A stretch of DNA of 64,000 nucleotides from JASHPR01 sp963808705. GTDB lineage: Bacteria > Actinomycetota > Actinomycetes > Streptosporangiales > Streptosporangiaceae. Location of the stretch: assembly GCA_963808705.1 (NCBI GenBank), contig CAWEHB010000016.1:868001-932000 (forward strand). Reading direction: 5' to 3'. Positions 45,137-53,755 of this stretch are shown here, one piece after another (the stretch's first letter is position 1; the number at the start of each line of letters is the position of its first letter). The translations under genes were made by a program, and so were the position numbers. Below the pieces are notes generated by a model, which was not told the DNA's origin, made no database searches, and saw only the letters and a program-made list of their open reading frames with translations.

Positions 45137-46536
45137 CCCGGGCCGAGCTCGCCGGGGCCGAGCTCGGCACCGTCGAGCTGCCGGCCTACGAGCTGCCGGC
45201 CGAGCAGCCGTCGGTGCCCGCGAAAACCTATCTTGAACGCCTGGCCGCTGCCGAACGGGCGGCAGCCGAGGCGGGCCTGGACGCCCTGATCGTCTACGCC
45301 GACCGGGAGCACTTCGCGAACCTGTGCTACCTGACCGGGTACGACCCGAGGTTCGAGGAGGCGCTGCTGCTCCTGGTCCCGGGCCGGGCGCCCACCCTGC
45401 TGGTGGGCAATGAGGGCACCTCGTACGCGAAGGTCGTGCCGCCCGCGGTCGAGGTGCTGCTCTACCAGAGCCTCAGCCTGGTCGGCCAGGACCGGTCGGC
45501 CAGCCCGCCGCTCGCCGACATCCTGCACGGCGCCGGGGTCGGCCGCGGCGGCGCGACGCGGCCGGGGATCGCCGGCTGGAAGTACTTCGGCCCGGCCGAC
45601 ACCGCGCGCCCGGCCGAGTGGATCGACGCGCCGGCGTTCATCGTCGACGAGCTGCGCGCGCTGGGCTGCCGGCCAGTGAACGCCACCGGGCTGTTCACCG
45701 AGCCCGGCCGCGGGCTGCGCCTGGTCAGCGACACCGACCAGCTGGCCTGCTTCGAGTTCGCGGCCGCGCACGGGTCGGAGTCGATGCGGCGGCTGCTGCA
45801 CGGCGTGCGGCCGGGCATGACCGAGCTCGAGGCGTTTGCGCTGTACCGGCCGATCGGCCTGCCGTACTCGTATCACCCGGTGCTGCTCAGCGGCGAGCGG
45901 GCCGCCCTCGGCCTGGCCAGCGCCTCGGGCCGGGTGCTGCGGTCCGGCGACCCGATGAGCGCGTCGCTCGGGTACTGGGGCAGCAACATCGCCCGCGGCG
46001 GGTTCCTGGCCGAGTCCGCGCGCGACCTGCCCGGCGCCGCCCGCGACTATGTCGAGCGCCTGGTCGCGCCGTACTTCGCCTGCGCCGCCGAGTGGTACGA
46101 GACGGTCGGCATCGGCGTCACCGGCGGCCAGCTCTACGACCTGGTCAAGCGCCGCCTGGGCGACCCGTTCTTCGGCGTGCACCTCAACCCCGGCCATTTC
46201 ATCCACCTCGACGAGTGGCCGAGCTCCCCGGTGTACCCCGGCTCGGACGTGGTGCTCACGTCCGGCATGGCGCTGCAGCTCGACATCATCCCGGCCACCG
46301 GCACCGCGTACCACACGACGAACATCGAGGACGGGATCGCGCTCGCCGACGAGGCGGCCCGCGACGACCTGGCGGCCCGCTACCCGGGCCTGTGGCAGCG
46401 GGTGACCACCCGCCGCCAGTTCATGGCCGAGGTCCTCGGGATCCGGCTCCGGCCGGAGGTGCTGCCGCTGTCCGACCTGGCGGGCTACCTGCCCCCGTAC
46501 TGGCTCTCGCCGCACCTGGCGATGCGGCGGGCCTGA
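45133..46536 (+). CDS. M24 (aminopeptidase P/creatinase)-fold protein lacking canonical metal ligands
   Basis: The 467-residue protein has a creatinase/prolidase N-terminal domain (AGLDALIVYADREHFANLCY, YLTGYDPRFEEALLLLVPG) and a C-terminal pita-bread domain. In the latter, the usual first two metal aspartates are replaced (SASLGYWGSNIARGGF in place of the Asp-containing strands). The His of NPGHFIHLDEWPSSPV and the Glu of NIEDGIAL remain. It may be a non-hydrolytic or metal-independent enzyme like creatinase, or a binding protein. The GTG start overlaps the permease stop, so import and processing of the same compound is likely (inference). Confidence 0.82.
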   Translation: MTRAELAGAELGTVELPAYELPAEQPSVPAKTYLERLAAAERAAAEAGLDALIVYADREHFANLCYLTGYDPRFEEALLLLVPGRAPTLLVGNEGTSYAKVVPPAVEVLLYQSLSLVGQDRSASPPLADILHGAGVGRGGATRPGIAGWKYFGPADTARPAEWIDAPAFIVDELRALGCRPVNATGLFTEPGRGLRLVSDTDQLACFEFAAAHGSESMRRLLHGVRPGMTELEAFALYRPIGLPYSYHPVLLSGERAALGLASASGRVLRSGDPMSASLGYWGSNIARGGFLAESARDLPGAARDYVERLVAPYFACAAEWYETVGIGVTGGQLYDLVKRRLGDPFFGVHLNPGHFIHLDEWPSSPVYPGSDVVLTSGMALQLDIIPATGTAYHTTNIEDGIALADEAARDDLAARYPGLWQRVTTRRQFMAEVLGIRLRPEVLPLSDLAGYLPPYWLSPHLAMRRA

Positions 46537-46821
46537 GCCGCGTGGGGGGTCGCCGCCGCGGTCGAGGCCATCGCCTCGATACTGCACCCCGTGGATACGG
46601 GCGGCGGGCCGGCCGCACCGCCGGGGACGGTGCACCGGGTCACGGGTTAGCCGGAGGTTAACGGTCCCGATCCTCGGGAACGCCACCAGGATCTTGACGG
46701 TGATGCGGTAGGTTACGGTGCATTGGCATGCCCCGGGAGCAGGGCCGCGGAGGCTTCGCAGGATGCACGGCTGAGCTGGCGGTTACGATGACCTCGTCGC
46801 CTATGTGGGGGAGACGTCGCG

Positions 46822-48303
46822 ATGCCAGGGGCGCAGGACCGGTGGGATCAGCTCACCGAGCCACGCGTGCGCAGCCAGGAGGCAACGCCGCCCGATCTAT
46901 CGCGGCCCGCTGACCGGCCAGAACGCGGGTCGCTCAGCGAACTGCGGCAGCGGCTGGAACGGCTGCCAGCCGGCCATCCGTCTTCGCCCTATAACGACGA
47001 CCTCACCCGGAAGCTGCCGGTGGCCAGCCTGAAGGATCTCGAACTGCCGCTGCACGGCACCGAGCGCGACCTCAACGGCGCGGCCAAGCAATTTGAACAT
47101 CAGCTGGCCGGAGGCCCGGACCCGGCCGCGAGAGCCGAAGCTGCGAGCCATAACGGCGGCGGCGACCGGAACCTCGTAGCGGACACGCTCAGCACGGCTG
47201 GCTGGAGCGCCGCAGCCGACGTCGAGGGCATCGCCGACAGCTCCCTCGGGGCGGAGGACCTCGCCGCGGCGGAGGACCTCGCCGCGGCGGCCGATGACGA
47301 CCTCGGCACGTCCGACGACCTCGGCACGGCCAATGGCATCGGGGCCACGGACGGGCCCGGCACCACGGACGGGCCCGGCACCACGGACGGGCCCGGCACC
47401 ACGGACGGGCCCGGCACCACGGACGACTGGCTGAGTGCCCCCCACTGGAGCAGCACGGCCGACGTGGAGATCGCCGATGACTGGAGCAGCTCGCCTGATC
47501 GAGACGGCCCGGCTGACCGTGACGACGCCGTCGAACTGGATTGGACCGAGCCGGAGCCGGGGGCCGACACCCTCTCCCAGCCTGTCATCGCCGTGGAACT
47601 GGATCACCCGGGTGACGAGCCCCGTACCGGCCCGGACGGTTCCTGGGAATGGAACGGCAGGTACCTCACCCCGGACGAGCGCCTGATCGCTGAGAACGCG
47701 CTGAGCCGCTGCCGGGTAGCCGAGGGCCGGAACGTATTTGGCAGCTACGGCCACAGCGGCCTGACGCCCGCGATGCGCCGCATCGCGGCCCAGCTTGAGC
47801 GCGGGCAACTGCTGCCGGACACCGAGAACCGGGCTCTGAAGTCTCCCGACCGCTTCAAGGAGAGGCTCGCCGACCTGATCTTGCGGCACCCCGACAAGCC
47901 GGCCGAAGAACTCTCGCATGAAGTGCACGATGGCATCCGCTACGCCTTCATCTTCGACACCGAGCATTACGCCCAGGGAACCTTGCAAGTCCACAGCAGG
48001 CTCAAAGGCAACGGATTCGAGCTCGAGGCCAGGTGGAACGGCTGGGAGAGCCGCGAGTACAAGGGGATCAACAGCCGCTGGCGGGACCCGGCGCACGATC
48101 TGGTCTTTGAGGTGCAATTCCACACCCCGTCGAGCTGGGATGTCTGGGAGCAGGCGCACGCCTCGTATAAGCAGATCATCGACCCGAGAACGTCACCTGC
48201 GGAACGGACGCAGCTTCGGGTCATCCACGCGGAGAAGTCAGCCGTGATTCCCGTGCCGCCGGGGTGCACTGCCATCCCAGACTTCCGCAAGGAAAGCCAG
48301 TAG
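46822..48303 (+). CDS. Large protein with a C-terminal RelA/SpoT-like domain; candidate effector
   Basis: 493 residues. The first 260 are low-complexity and acidic, including four GPGTTD repeats. The C-terminal part has features matching (p)ppGpp-synthetase-like nucleotidyltransferases in order: RALKSPDRFKERLADLIL (basic phosphate-binding helix), VHDGIRYAFIF (DxxGxR strand), EYKGINSRW (cf. GYxSxH) and LVFEVQFHT (cf. FEIQIRT, with the catalytic Glu). Secreted and toxin-antitoxin members of this fold make ppApp or pyrophosphorylate tRNA. No signal peptide is visible. The ATG at 46822 has GGGAG upstream. A small acidic gene follows five bases after the stop. The effector role is inferred; the fold assignment is by motif order only. 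Confidence 0.65.
   Translation: MPGAQDRWDQLTEPRVRSQEATPPDLSRPADRPERGSLSELRQRLERLPAGHPSSPYNDDLTRKLPVASLKDLELPLHGTERDLNGAAKQFEHQLAGGPDPAARAEAASHNGGGDRNLVADTLSTAGWSAAADVEGIADSSLGAEDLAAAEDLAAAADDDLGTSDDLGTANGIGATDGPGTTDGPGTTDGPGTTDGPGTTDDWLSAPHWSSTADVEIADDWSSSPDRDGPADRDDAVELDWTEPEPGADTLSQPVIAVELDHPGDEPRTGPDGSWEWNGRYLTPDERLIAENALSRCRVAEGRNVFGSYGHSGLTPAMRRIAAQLERGQLLPDTENRALKSPDRFKERLADLILRHPDKPAEELSHEVHDGIRYAFIFDTEHYAQGTLQVHSRLKGNGFELEARWNGWESREYKGINSRWRDPAHDLVFEVQFHTPSSWDVWEQAHASYKQIIDPRTSPAERTQLRVIHAEKSAVIPVPPGCTAIPDFRKESQ
47353..47424 (+). repeat. Four exact 18-bp in-frame repeats (GPGTTD)
   Basis: GGGCCCGGCACCACGGAC is repeated without change at 47353, 47371, 47389 and 47407. It lies in the flexible middle of the Rel/Spo-like protein, and the lack of divergence indicates recent expansion or contraction. 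Confidence 0.9.
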
Positions 48304-48307
48304 GGCC

Positions 48308-48565
48308 GTGGCGGACGAGGTGAGTTACTACGCCATTGTCGGCGCCGGCCGAACCGTGCAGTCACCCTCAGGGCTGGCCCGGCGCACGTACGCAGCCACC
48401 GGCCCCGTTGACGAGGCCCTGCGACGGGACCTTACCTGGGCGCCTGACTCGGCGATCGTCGAGTGGGAATACGGCGAGGTGGGCGCCGACCTGGTCGAGA
48501 TCAGCCAGGCAGCGGCAGATCGACTGATCGCCGGGTTCCGGGTGCTGTGGGACGAGCGGGACTGA
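48308..48565 (+). CDS. Small acidic protein, candidate immunity or antitoxin partner
   Basis: The 85-residue product starts at GTG 48308, five bases after the stop of the Rel/Spo-like gene, with AAGGAAAG upstream. Two beta-like segments (VSYYAIVGAGRTVQSPSGLA and SAIVEWEYGEVGADLVEIS) and a final helix are visible. It is rich in Asp and Glu, as many immunity proteins are. No family is recognised; the role is inferred from position only. Confidence 0.6.
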   Translation: MADEVSYYAIVGAGRTVQSPSGLARRTYAATGPVDEALRRDLTWAPDSAIVEWEYGEVGADLVEISQAAADRLIAGFRVLWDERD

Positions 48566-48590
48566 CGGCTGCCTGACCGCGCGGCCGGGC

Positions 48591-50912
48591 TCAGCCAGGC
48601 AGGGACGCGTCGTCCGGCGCGGAGTCACCGCCGAGCATGGTGGATTTCCCCTTCGGTCCCAGGCCGGCCTTCTCGAAGAACTCGTTGATCAACGAGCGCT
48701 GCATCTGGCTCAGCTCGTCGAAGTGCTTGACGAGCGCGTCTTCCCCGATCGCCTGGGCGGTCAGGTAGAGGTCCTTGAGCTGCTCCAGCTTCTGTTCCGT
48801 GTCCGCGGACGGCGGCTCGGCGTGTTCGGGCTGGTAAGCGCGATTCTGGTGACCGTCGCGGTCGGATACGCGGCCGTGCTCCTGGCTCGGCTTCGGGGCC
48901 TTCTCCCATACCGAGAAGGGCTTGGGCGCGGGGGAAGGTTCACTCGGCCGGGGCTCCGCGATGGGGACAGGCTCAGACGGGCGGGACCCGGCGGCCGGGA
49001 CCGGCTCACCCTGACCGGACTCCGCCGCGGCCGCGGGCTTATCCGGGCCGGACTCCGCGGGCGCGGGCTCACCCGGGCGGGACTTCGACCCGGGAGCGGG
49101 CTCGTTCCCGCGCGGCTTCTCGGCCGGGACGGGCTCGCCCGGGCGGGGCTCCGCCACCGGAGCGGGCTGATCCGGGCGAGACCCCGCGGCCGGGGCAGGG
49201 CCATTCTGGCGGGGTTCCGCCACCGGAGCGGGCTGGCTCGGGCGGGACTCTGACCCGGGCGGGCCGGTGCCGGCGACCACCGGCAGCGGTGAGGTGTCGT
49301 CAGCCGCCGGCTCCCTGGCCTTCGAGGACTTCGGGACTGCCTCGCCGGAACGACCTGATCCTGGCTCACTGGCCGCGGCCGGCCCTGTCTGGTGCCCGGG
49401 CGGTGAGCCAGCTAAATACCCGGGCAGCGCGCCGGCCCGGCCCGCGGGCTCTGGGCCGGCCAGATACGGGGCCTGCCGGCCATGAGCAGGCCCGGATTCC
49501 CGGTCACGCCCACCGGGCCACCGCGGATTCTCGGCGGGTCCGGCCGAGGCGGCCGGATCGGCCGTCGGCCCGAGGCGGCTCCGGCCGTCCCGGCCGGCCG
49601 GCCCCCCGTGCGGCCTGCCGCCGCGAGTCCAGTCGCCCTGCTCGTCAGGCCTCAGGTCCTCCCGGCCGACGAGAACCAAGCCAGGCTGGCCGCCGGGGCC
49701 CCAGTCCTCCTGCCCGCCGGGAACCCACTCCTCCGGCCTGCCGGGGAGCCACTCGTCCTGCCCGGCGGGACTCCACTCATCCCGTCCGCCCTGGTCCCAG
49801 GCACCCTGCCCGCCGGCGGCCCAGTCCTCCTGCCCGCCCGGACCCCACGCATCGTGGCCGGCCGGGACCCACTCGTCCTGGCCGGCGGCGAGCCATTCGT
49901 CCTGGCCGACGGGACCCCACTCATCCGGTCCGCCCTGGTCCCAGGCACCCTGCCCGCCGGCGGCCCAGTCCTCCTGCCCGCCCGGACCCCACGCATCGTG
50001 GCCGGCCGGGACCCACTCGTCCTGGCCGGCGGGGACCCATTCGTCCTGGCCGGCGGGAACCCATTCGTCCTGGCCTCCGGGAACCCAGGCACCCTGCCCG
50101 CCGTCGGCCCAGTCCTCCTGCCCGCCCTGGTCCCAGGCACCCTGCCCGCCGTCGGCCCAGTCCTCCTGCCCGCCCGGACCCCACGCACCTTGATCGCCCC
50201 GGGCCCAGTCGTCCTGGCCTCCGGGAACCCAGGCACCCTGGCCGTCGGGACCCCAGGAATCCCCGTGGCCACGATCCCAGTCACTGCGGCCACGGGCGTC
50301 CCACGCATCGGCCGGGCCGGGACTCCAGCCACCGGCGGCGCCGGGGTGCCAGCCGTTGTCCGCGGGTGCCGGCCCGGTACGAACCGGCTCGGCCGCCTCC
50401 TGCGGCGCCGCGCGAACGGGCGACCGGGCCGGTTGAGCGGGCCGCGGAACCGGGCGACCAGGCTGCCGAAACGGGCGAGTGAGCTGCGGAGACGCAGGAA
50501 CGGGCCGCGGAGACGCAGGAACGGGCCGCGGAGACGGACGAGCGGGCTGCGAGGCGGCCTCGACCTCCGCCTCAGGAGCAGGCAGGGGCGGAGAAGGCAG
50601 CGGGGTCGGCCGCGGCTCGGCCGGAACCCGGGCTGGGCCGGGCCCGGCGTCGTCCGCCGGGCTACGGTGGCTCTGGCCCGAGCGATCGGACACGCCGACC
50701 CCGACCACCACGAGCAGGGCGACGCCGGAGGCCAGCCCGCAGATGGCGACGAACTCGCCCGCTCGCACGAGCCCTAGGCTGTCATGCGCCTTCAGCCGCA
50801 TGGCTTCGCCGACGACGATCATCAACAGGCCGCTGATGAGCGAAGCTGCGCCAATGATCGTCAGGCACATGGCGAGCCGGATCCGCCCTTGCGCCGCTGA
50901 ACCTGACCTCAC
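48591..50912 (-). CDS. Membrane-anchored protein with about two dozen Trp-containing octapeptide repeats
   Basis: The product is about 773 residues. Two membrane segments near the N-terminus (LTIIGAASLISGLLMIVVGE and VAICGLASGVALLVVVGVGV) are followed by a Pro/Ala/Arg-rich linker. About two dozen eight-residue units of the type GGQDEWVP / GGQGAWDQ follow (around bases 49690-50330), then a second Pro/Glu-rich repeat region (PAPVAEPRP type). A predicted helical C-terminal domain (EQLKDLYLTAQAIGEDALVK and MQRSLINEFFEKAGL) ends the protein. Not recognised as a known family. The start is uncertain: GTG 50912 keeps basic residues before the first membrane segment; ATG 50870 is the alternative. It is convergent with the Rel/Spo-like pair. 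Confidence 0.75.
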   Translation of the reverse strand: MRSGSAAQGRIRLAMCLTIIGAASLISGLLMIVVGEAMRLKAHDSLGLVRAGEFVAICGLASGVALLVVVGVGVSDRSGQSHRSPADDAGPGPARVPAEPRPTPLPSPPLPAPEAEVEAASQPARPSPRPVPASPRPVPASPQLTRPFRQPGRPVPRPAQPARSPVRAAPQEAAEPVRTGPAPADNGWHPGAAGGWSPGPADAWDARGRSDWDRGHGDSWGPDGQGAWVPGGQDDWARGDQGAWGPGGQEDWADGGQGAWDQGGQEDWADGGQGAWVPGGQDEWVPAGQDEWVPAGQDEWVPAGHDAWGPGGQEDWAAGGQGAWDQGGPDEWGPVGQDEWLAAGQDEWVPAGHDAWGPGGQEDWAAGGQGAWDQGGRDEWSPAGQDEWLPGRPEEWVPGGQEDWGPGGQPGLVLVGREDLRPDEQGDWTRGGRPHGGPAGRDGRSRLGPTADPAASAGPAENPRWPGGRDRESGPAHGRQAPYLAGPEPAGRAGALPGYLAGSPPGHQTGPAAASEPGSGRSGEAVPKSSKAREPAADDTSPLPVVAGTGPPGSESRPSQPAPVAEPRQNGPAPAAGSRPDQPAPVAEPRPGEPVPAEKPRGNEPAPGSKSRPGEPAPAESGPDKPAAAAESGQGEPVPAAGSRPSEPVPIAEPRPSEPSPAPKPFSVWEKAPKPSQEHGRVSDRDGHQNRAYQPEHAEPPSADTEQKLEQLKDLYLTAQAIGEDALVKHFDELSQMQRSLINEFFEKAGLGPKGKSTMLGGDSAPDDASLPG
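49690..50330 (-). repeat. 24-bp coding repeats encoding Trp octapeptides
   Basis: The DNA repeats every 24 bases and encodes G-x-x-x-x-W-x-x units. Longer blocks are also duplicated: the stretch encoding AGHDAWGPGGQEDWAAGG occurs twice, consistent with expansion by recombination. Confidence 0.85.
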
Positions 50913-51231
50913 TGCCCAACCATCGCATGCAGGACAAGAGCAATGCGGGGTTTTCTGGTGAACCACGAGGCGGCAAAACCATGCCAATCGCTCCCAAGCC
51001 GATGCCCCCGGAGGCACCGGTCCCGCAGCCTAGCGAGCCTCCCACGCCTGCCACAGCGCCCGCGTGAATGTCTGCGCGGGCTGCTGGACCCTCTTCATCC
51101 TCCCCTCGGCTGCCCACGTAATCTGGGCGCGAGATCGACGGATGAAAGGCTCACTTTCTCGCGCACCGGGCTCTCCGCTACCGTTGCGTTCATCCGTTTC
51201 AGTTCGTTCCCGATCATCAGGGGGCATTCCC
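50913..51231. other. 319-base divergent intergenic region
   Basis: This separates the Trp-repeat protein (minus) from the TrpB2-like gene (plus). No coding signal or clear promoter stands out. Confidence 0.4.
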
Positions 51232-52593
51232 ATGGATCGCCAGGTCAAGTACGTGCTGCAGGAATCCGAGATGCCCCGGGAGTGGTACAACGTCATCGCC
51301 GACCTCCCGTCGCCGCCACCACCGCCGCTGCATCCGGGGACCCGCCAGCCGGTCGGGCCGGACGATCTCGCGCCGCTGTTCCCCATGGCGCTGATCGCGC
51401 AGGAGGTCTCGCCCGAGCGGCATATCGCGATCCCGGACGACGTGCTCGACGTCTACCGGCTGTGGCGGCCTACGCCCCTGTTCCGGGCCCGGCGGCTGGA
51501 GCGGGACCTCGGCACCCCGGCCCGGATCTACTACAAGTACGAGGGCGGCAGCCCGGCAGGTTCGCACAAGCCCAACACCGCGGTGCCGCAGGCCTACTAC
51601 AACGCCGCCGAGGGCGTGACCAAGCTGACCACCGAGACCGGCGCGGGCCAGTGGGGCAGCGCGCTGGCGTTCGCGTCCGCGCTGTTCGGCCTGGACCTCG
51701 AGGTGTGGATGGTCCGCGCCTCCTACGACCAGAAGCCGTACCGCAAGCTGCTGATGGAAACCTACGGGGCGACCGTCCACCCGAGCCCGTCCGACGTGAC
51801 CAACGCCGGGCGGGCGGTGCTCGCCGAGCACCCCGATTCCACCGGCAGCCTGGGCATCGCGATCAGCGAGGCGGTCGAGGTCGCGGGCGGCGACCCGGCC
51901 GCCCGGTACGCGCTCGGCAGCGTGCTCAATCACGTGCTGATGCACCAGACCATCATCGGCGAGGAGGCGATCAAGCAGCTGGCCCTCGCGGGTGACACGC
52001 CCGACGTGATCGTCGGCTGCACCGGCGGCGGGTCCAACTTCGGCGGCCTGGCGTTCCCGTTCCTGCGGGAGAAGCTGGCCGGGCGGATCAACCCGGTCAT
52101 CCGGGCGGTCGAGCCCGCCGCCTGCCCGTCCTTCACCCGCGGCGTCTACGCCTACGACTTCGGCGACACCGCGGGGTTCACGCCGCTGCTCAAGATGCAC
52201 ACGCTCGGGCACGAGTTCATTCCGGACCCGATTCACGCCGGAGGGCTGAGGTACCACGGCATGTCCCCGCTGCTATCGCACATCTACGAGCTGGGCCTGA
52301 TCGAGGCCGTGGCCAAGCCGCAGTCAGAGTGCTTCGCCGCGGGGCTGCGCTTCGCCCGGACCGAGGGAATAGTCCCGGCGCCGGAGCCGGCGCACGCGGT
52401 GGCGGCGTGCATCGAGGAGGCGCTGCGCTGCAAGGAGACCGGGGAGGAGAAGGTCATCCTGACCGCCCTGTGCGGTCACGGCCTGCTCGACCTCACCGCC
52501 TACGGCGACTACGTGGCCGGCCAGCTGAGGGACTTCGAGCTCACCGCCGATGAGATCGAGACGGCCCTCGCCGGGCTTCCCGCGGGCACCTGA
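51232..52593 (+). CDS. TrpB2-type tryptophan synthase beta-like PLP enzyme
   Basis: The 453-residue protein matches the TrpB2 group (TIGR01415). MDRQVKYVLQESEMPREWYN and VYRLWRPTPLFRARRLERDL come first. The PLP lysine follows in YYKYEGGSPAGSHKPNTAVP, then TTETGAGQWGSALAFASALF and the phosphate loop GCTGGGSNFGGLAFPF. It condenses indole with serine or O-phosphoserine. TrpB2 proteins occur beside a canonical trpBA pair and may serve salvage of indole; no trpA is nearby. The ATG at 51232 has AGGGGG upstream; an upstream in-frame start lacks homology. Confidence 0.93.
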   Translation: MDRQVKYVLQESEMPREWYNVIADLPSPPPPPLHPGTRQPVGPDDLAPLFPMALIAQEVSPERHIAIPDDVLDVYRLWRPTPLFRARRLERDLGTPARIYYKYEGGSPAGSHKPNTAVPQAYYNAAEGVTKLTTETGAGQWGSALAFASALFGLDLEVWMVRASYDQKPYRKLLMETYGATVHPSPSDVTNAGRAVLAEHPDSTGSLGIAISEAVEVAGGDPAARYALGSVLNHVLMHQTIIGEEAIKQLALAGDTPDVIVGCTGGGSNFGGLAFPFLREKLAGRINPVIRAVEPAACPSFTRGVYAYDFGDTAGFTPLLKMHTLGHEFIPDPIHAGGLRYHGMSPLLSHIYELGLIEAVAKPQSECFAAGLRFARTEGIVPAPEPAHAVAACIEEALRCKETGEEKVILTALCGHGLLDLTAYGDYVAGQLRDFELTADEIETALAGLPAGT

Positions 52594-52678
52594 GCCCGAA
52601 CCCTGGCCGGGCTTCCCGCGCACCCTGGGCTCCTGAGCCGGGCGGCGTTTTGTCGGCGGCCGGTTATACGGTGGGGCC

Positions 52679-53659
52679 ATGACCGTCCGATCCGATGCCG
52701 TCGGCAGCAGCCAGGCCCTCGCGGAGGACCTGGAGCAGTACCGGCGTGAGCTCACCGGCTACTGCTACCGGATGCTCGGCTCGGTCTTCGACGCCGACGA
52801 CGCCGTGCAGGAGACCATGGTGCGCGCCTGGCGGGGCATCGAGGGGTTCGAGGGCCGATCGTCGATGCGCTCGTGGCTGTACCGGATCGCCACCAACGTG
52901 TCCCTGGACATGCTGCGTGGCAGCCAGCGCCGGGCCAGCCCCATGGACATGGGGCCGTCCGGGACGACCGACTCGTTCACCGGCGCGACCCTCCCCGAGA
53001 CCACCTGGGTGCAGCCCATCCCCGACGCCAGGGTGCTGCCCGAGGGCGGCGATCCGGCCGAACTGGCGGCGGAGAAGGAGAGCATCCGGCTCGCCTTCGT
53101 CGCCGCGCTGCAGTGCCTGCCCGCCCGGCAGCGGGCGGTGCTGATCCTGCGCGAGGTGCTGCGCTGGCAGGCGGCGGAGGTGGCCCAGCTACTCGATACC
53201 AGCGTCGCGTCGGTCAACAGCGCGCTGCAACGGGCGCGGGCCACCATGTCGGCGCGCGAGTCCGACCCGCCGGTCGCGGACGTGGCGACCGGGGAGCAGC
53301 GCGCGCTCCTCGCCCGCTACGTGGACGCGTTCGAGCGCTACGACATCACCTCGCTGGTATCGCTGCTGCGCGACGACGCCGTCATGTCGATGCCGCCGTT
53401 CAACTTCTGGCTGCAAGGCCCGGCCGAGATGGGCCGGTTCTTCCTCGGCCCGGGCGGAGCCTGCCGCGGCTCGCGCCTGGTCGCCACCGCGGCCAACGGC
53501 TGTGCCGCGTTCGGCTCGTATAAGCCGAGCGCCGAAGGCGGGTACGAGCCGTGGGCGATCCAGGTCATCGAGGTCTGCGGCGACCGGATCGTCGGGCATC
53601 ACAACTTCGTCGACCCCAGCCTGTTCGCGGCCTTCGGCCTGCCCGCCCGCCTGCCATAG
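52679..53659 (+). CDS. ECF sigma factor with SnoaL-like C-terminal domain (TIGR02960 group)
   Basis: The 326-residue protein has sigma region 2 (YCYRMLGSVFDADDAVQETM, WLYRIATNVSLDML), region 4 (LPARQRAVLILREVLRWQAA, DTSVASVNSALQRARATM), and a C-terminal SnoaL/NTF2-like domain of about 120 residues (LLARYVDAFERYDITSLVSL, NFWLQGPAEMGRFFLG). Such sigma factors often lack a cognate anti-sigma and may use the C-terminal domain for control; none is adjacent here. TTATACG lies shortly before the ATG and could be a -10 for a nearly leaderless mRNA. Confidence 0.93.
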   Translation: MTVRSDAVGSSQALAEDLEQYRRELTGYCYRMLGSVFDADDAVQETMVRAWRGIEGFEGRSSMRSWLYRIATNVSLDMLRGSQRRASPMDMGPSGTTDSFTGATLPETTWVQPIPDARVLPEGGDPAELAAEKESIRLAFVAALQCLPARQRAVLILREVLRWQAAEVAQLLDTSVASVNSALQRARATMSARESDPPVADVATGEQRALLARYVDAFERYDITSLVSLLRDDAVMSMPPFNFWLQGPAEMGRFFLGPGGACRGSRLVATAANGCAAFGSYKPSAEGGYEPWAIQVIEVCGDRIVGHHNFVDPSLFAAFGLPARLP

Positions 53660-53755
53660 GCCGACCGCGGGCACGGCCATGCCGCTGCGCCACGCCGCCG
53701 GCGCGTGCCAGGCTCTAGTAAGTCCTCGCCCAGGCTCGACCAGGAGGTACCGCCG

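Noticed and set aside
46680..46735. Promoter-like TTGACG and TAGGTT before the Rel/Spo-like gene
   Set aside because: The two hexamers are only nine bases apart, too close for a sigma-70-type promoter.
49289..50777. Plus-strand Pro/Arg-rich frames over the Trp-repeat region
   Set aside because: They are reverse-strand readings of the 24-bp repeats. The minus frame has membrane segments and a helical C-terminal domain, so it is the real gene.
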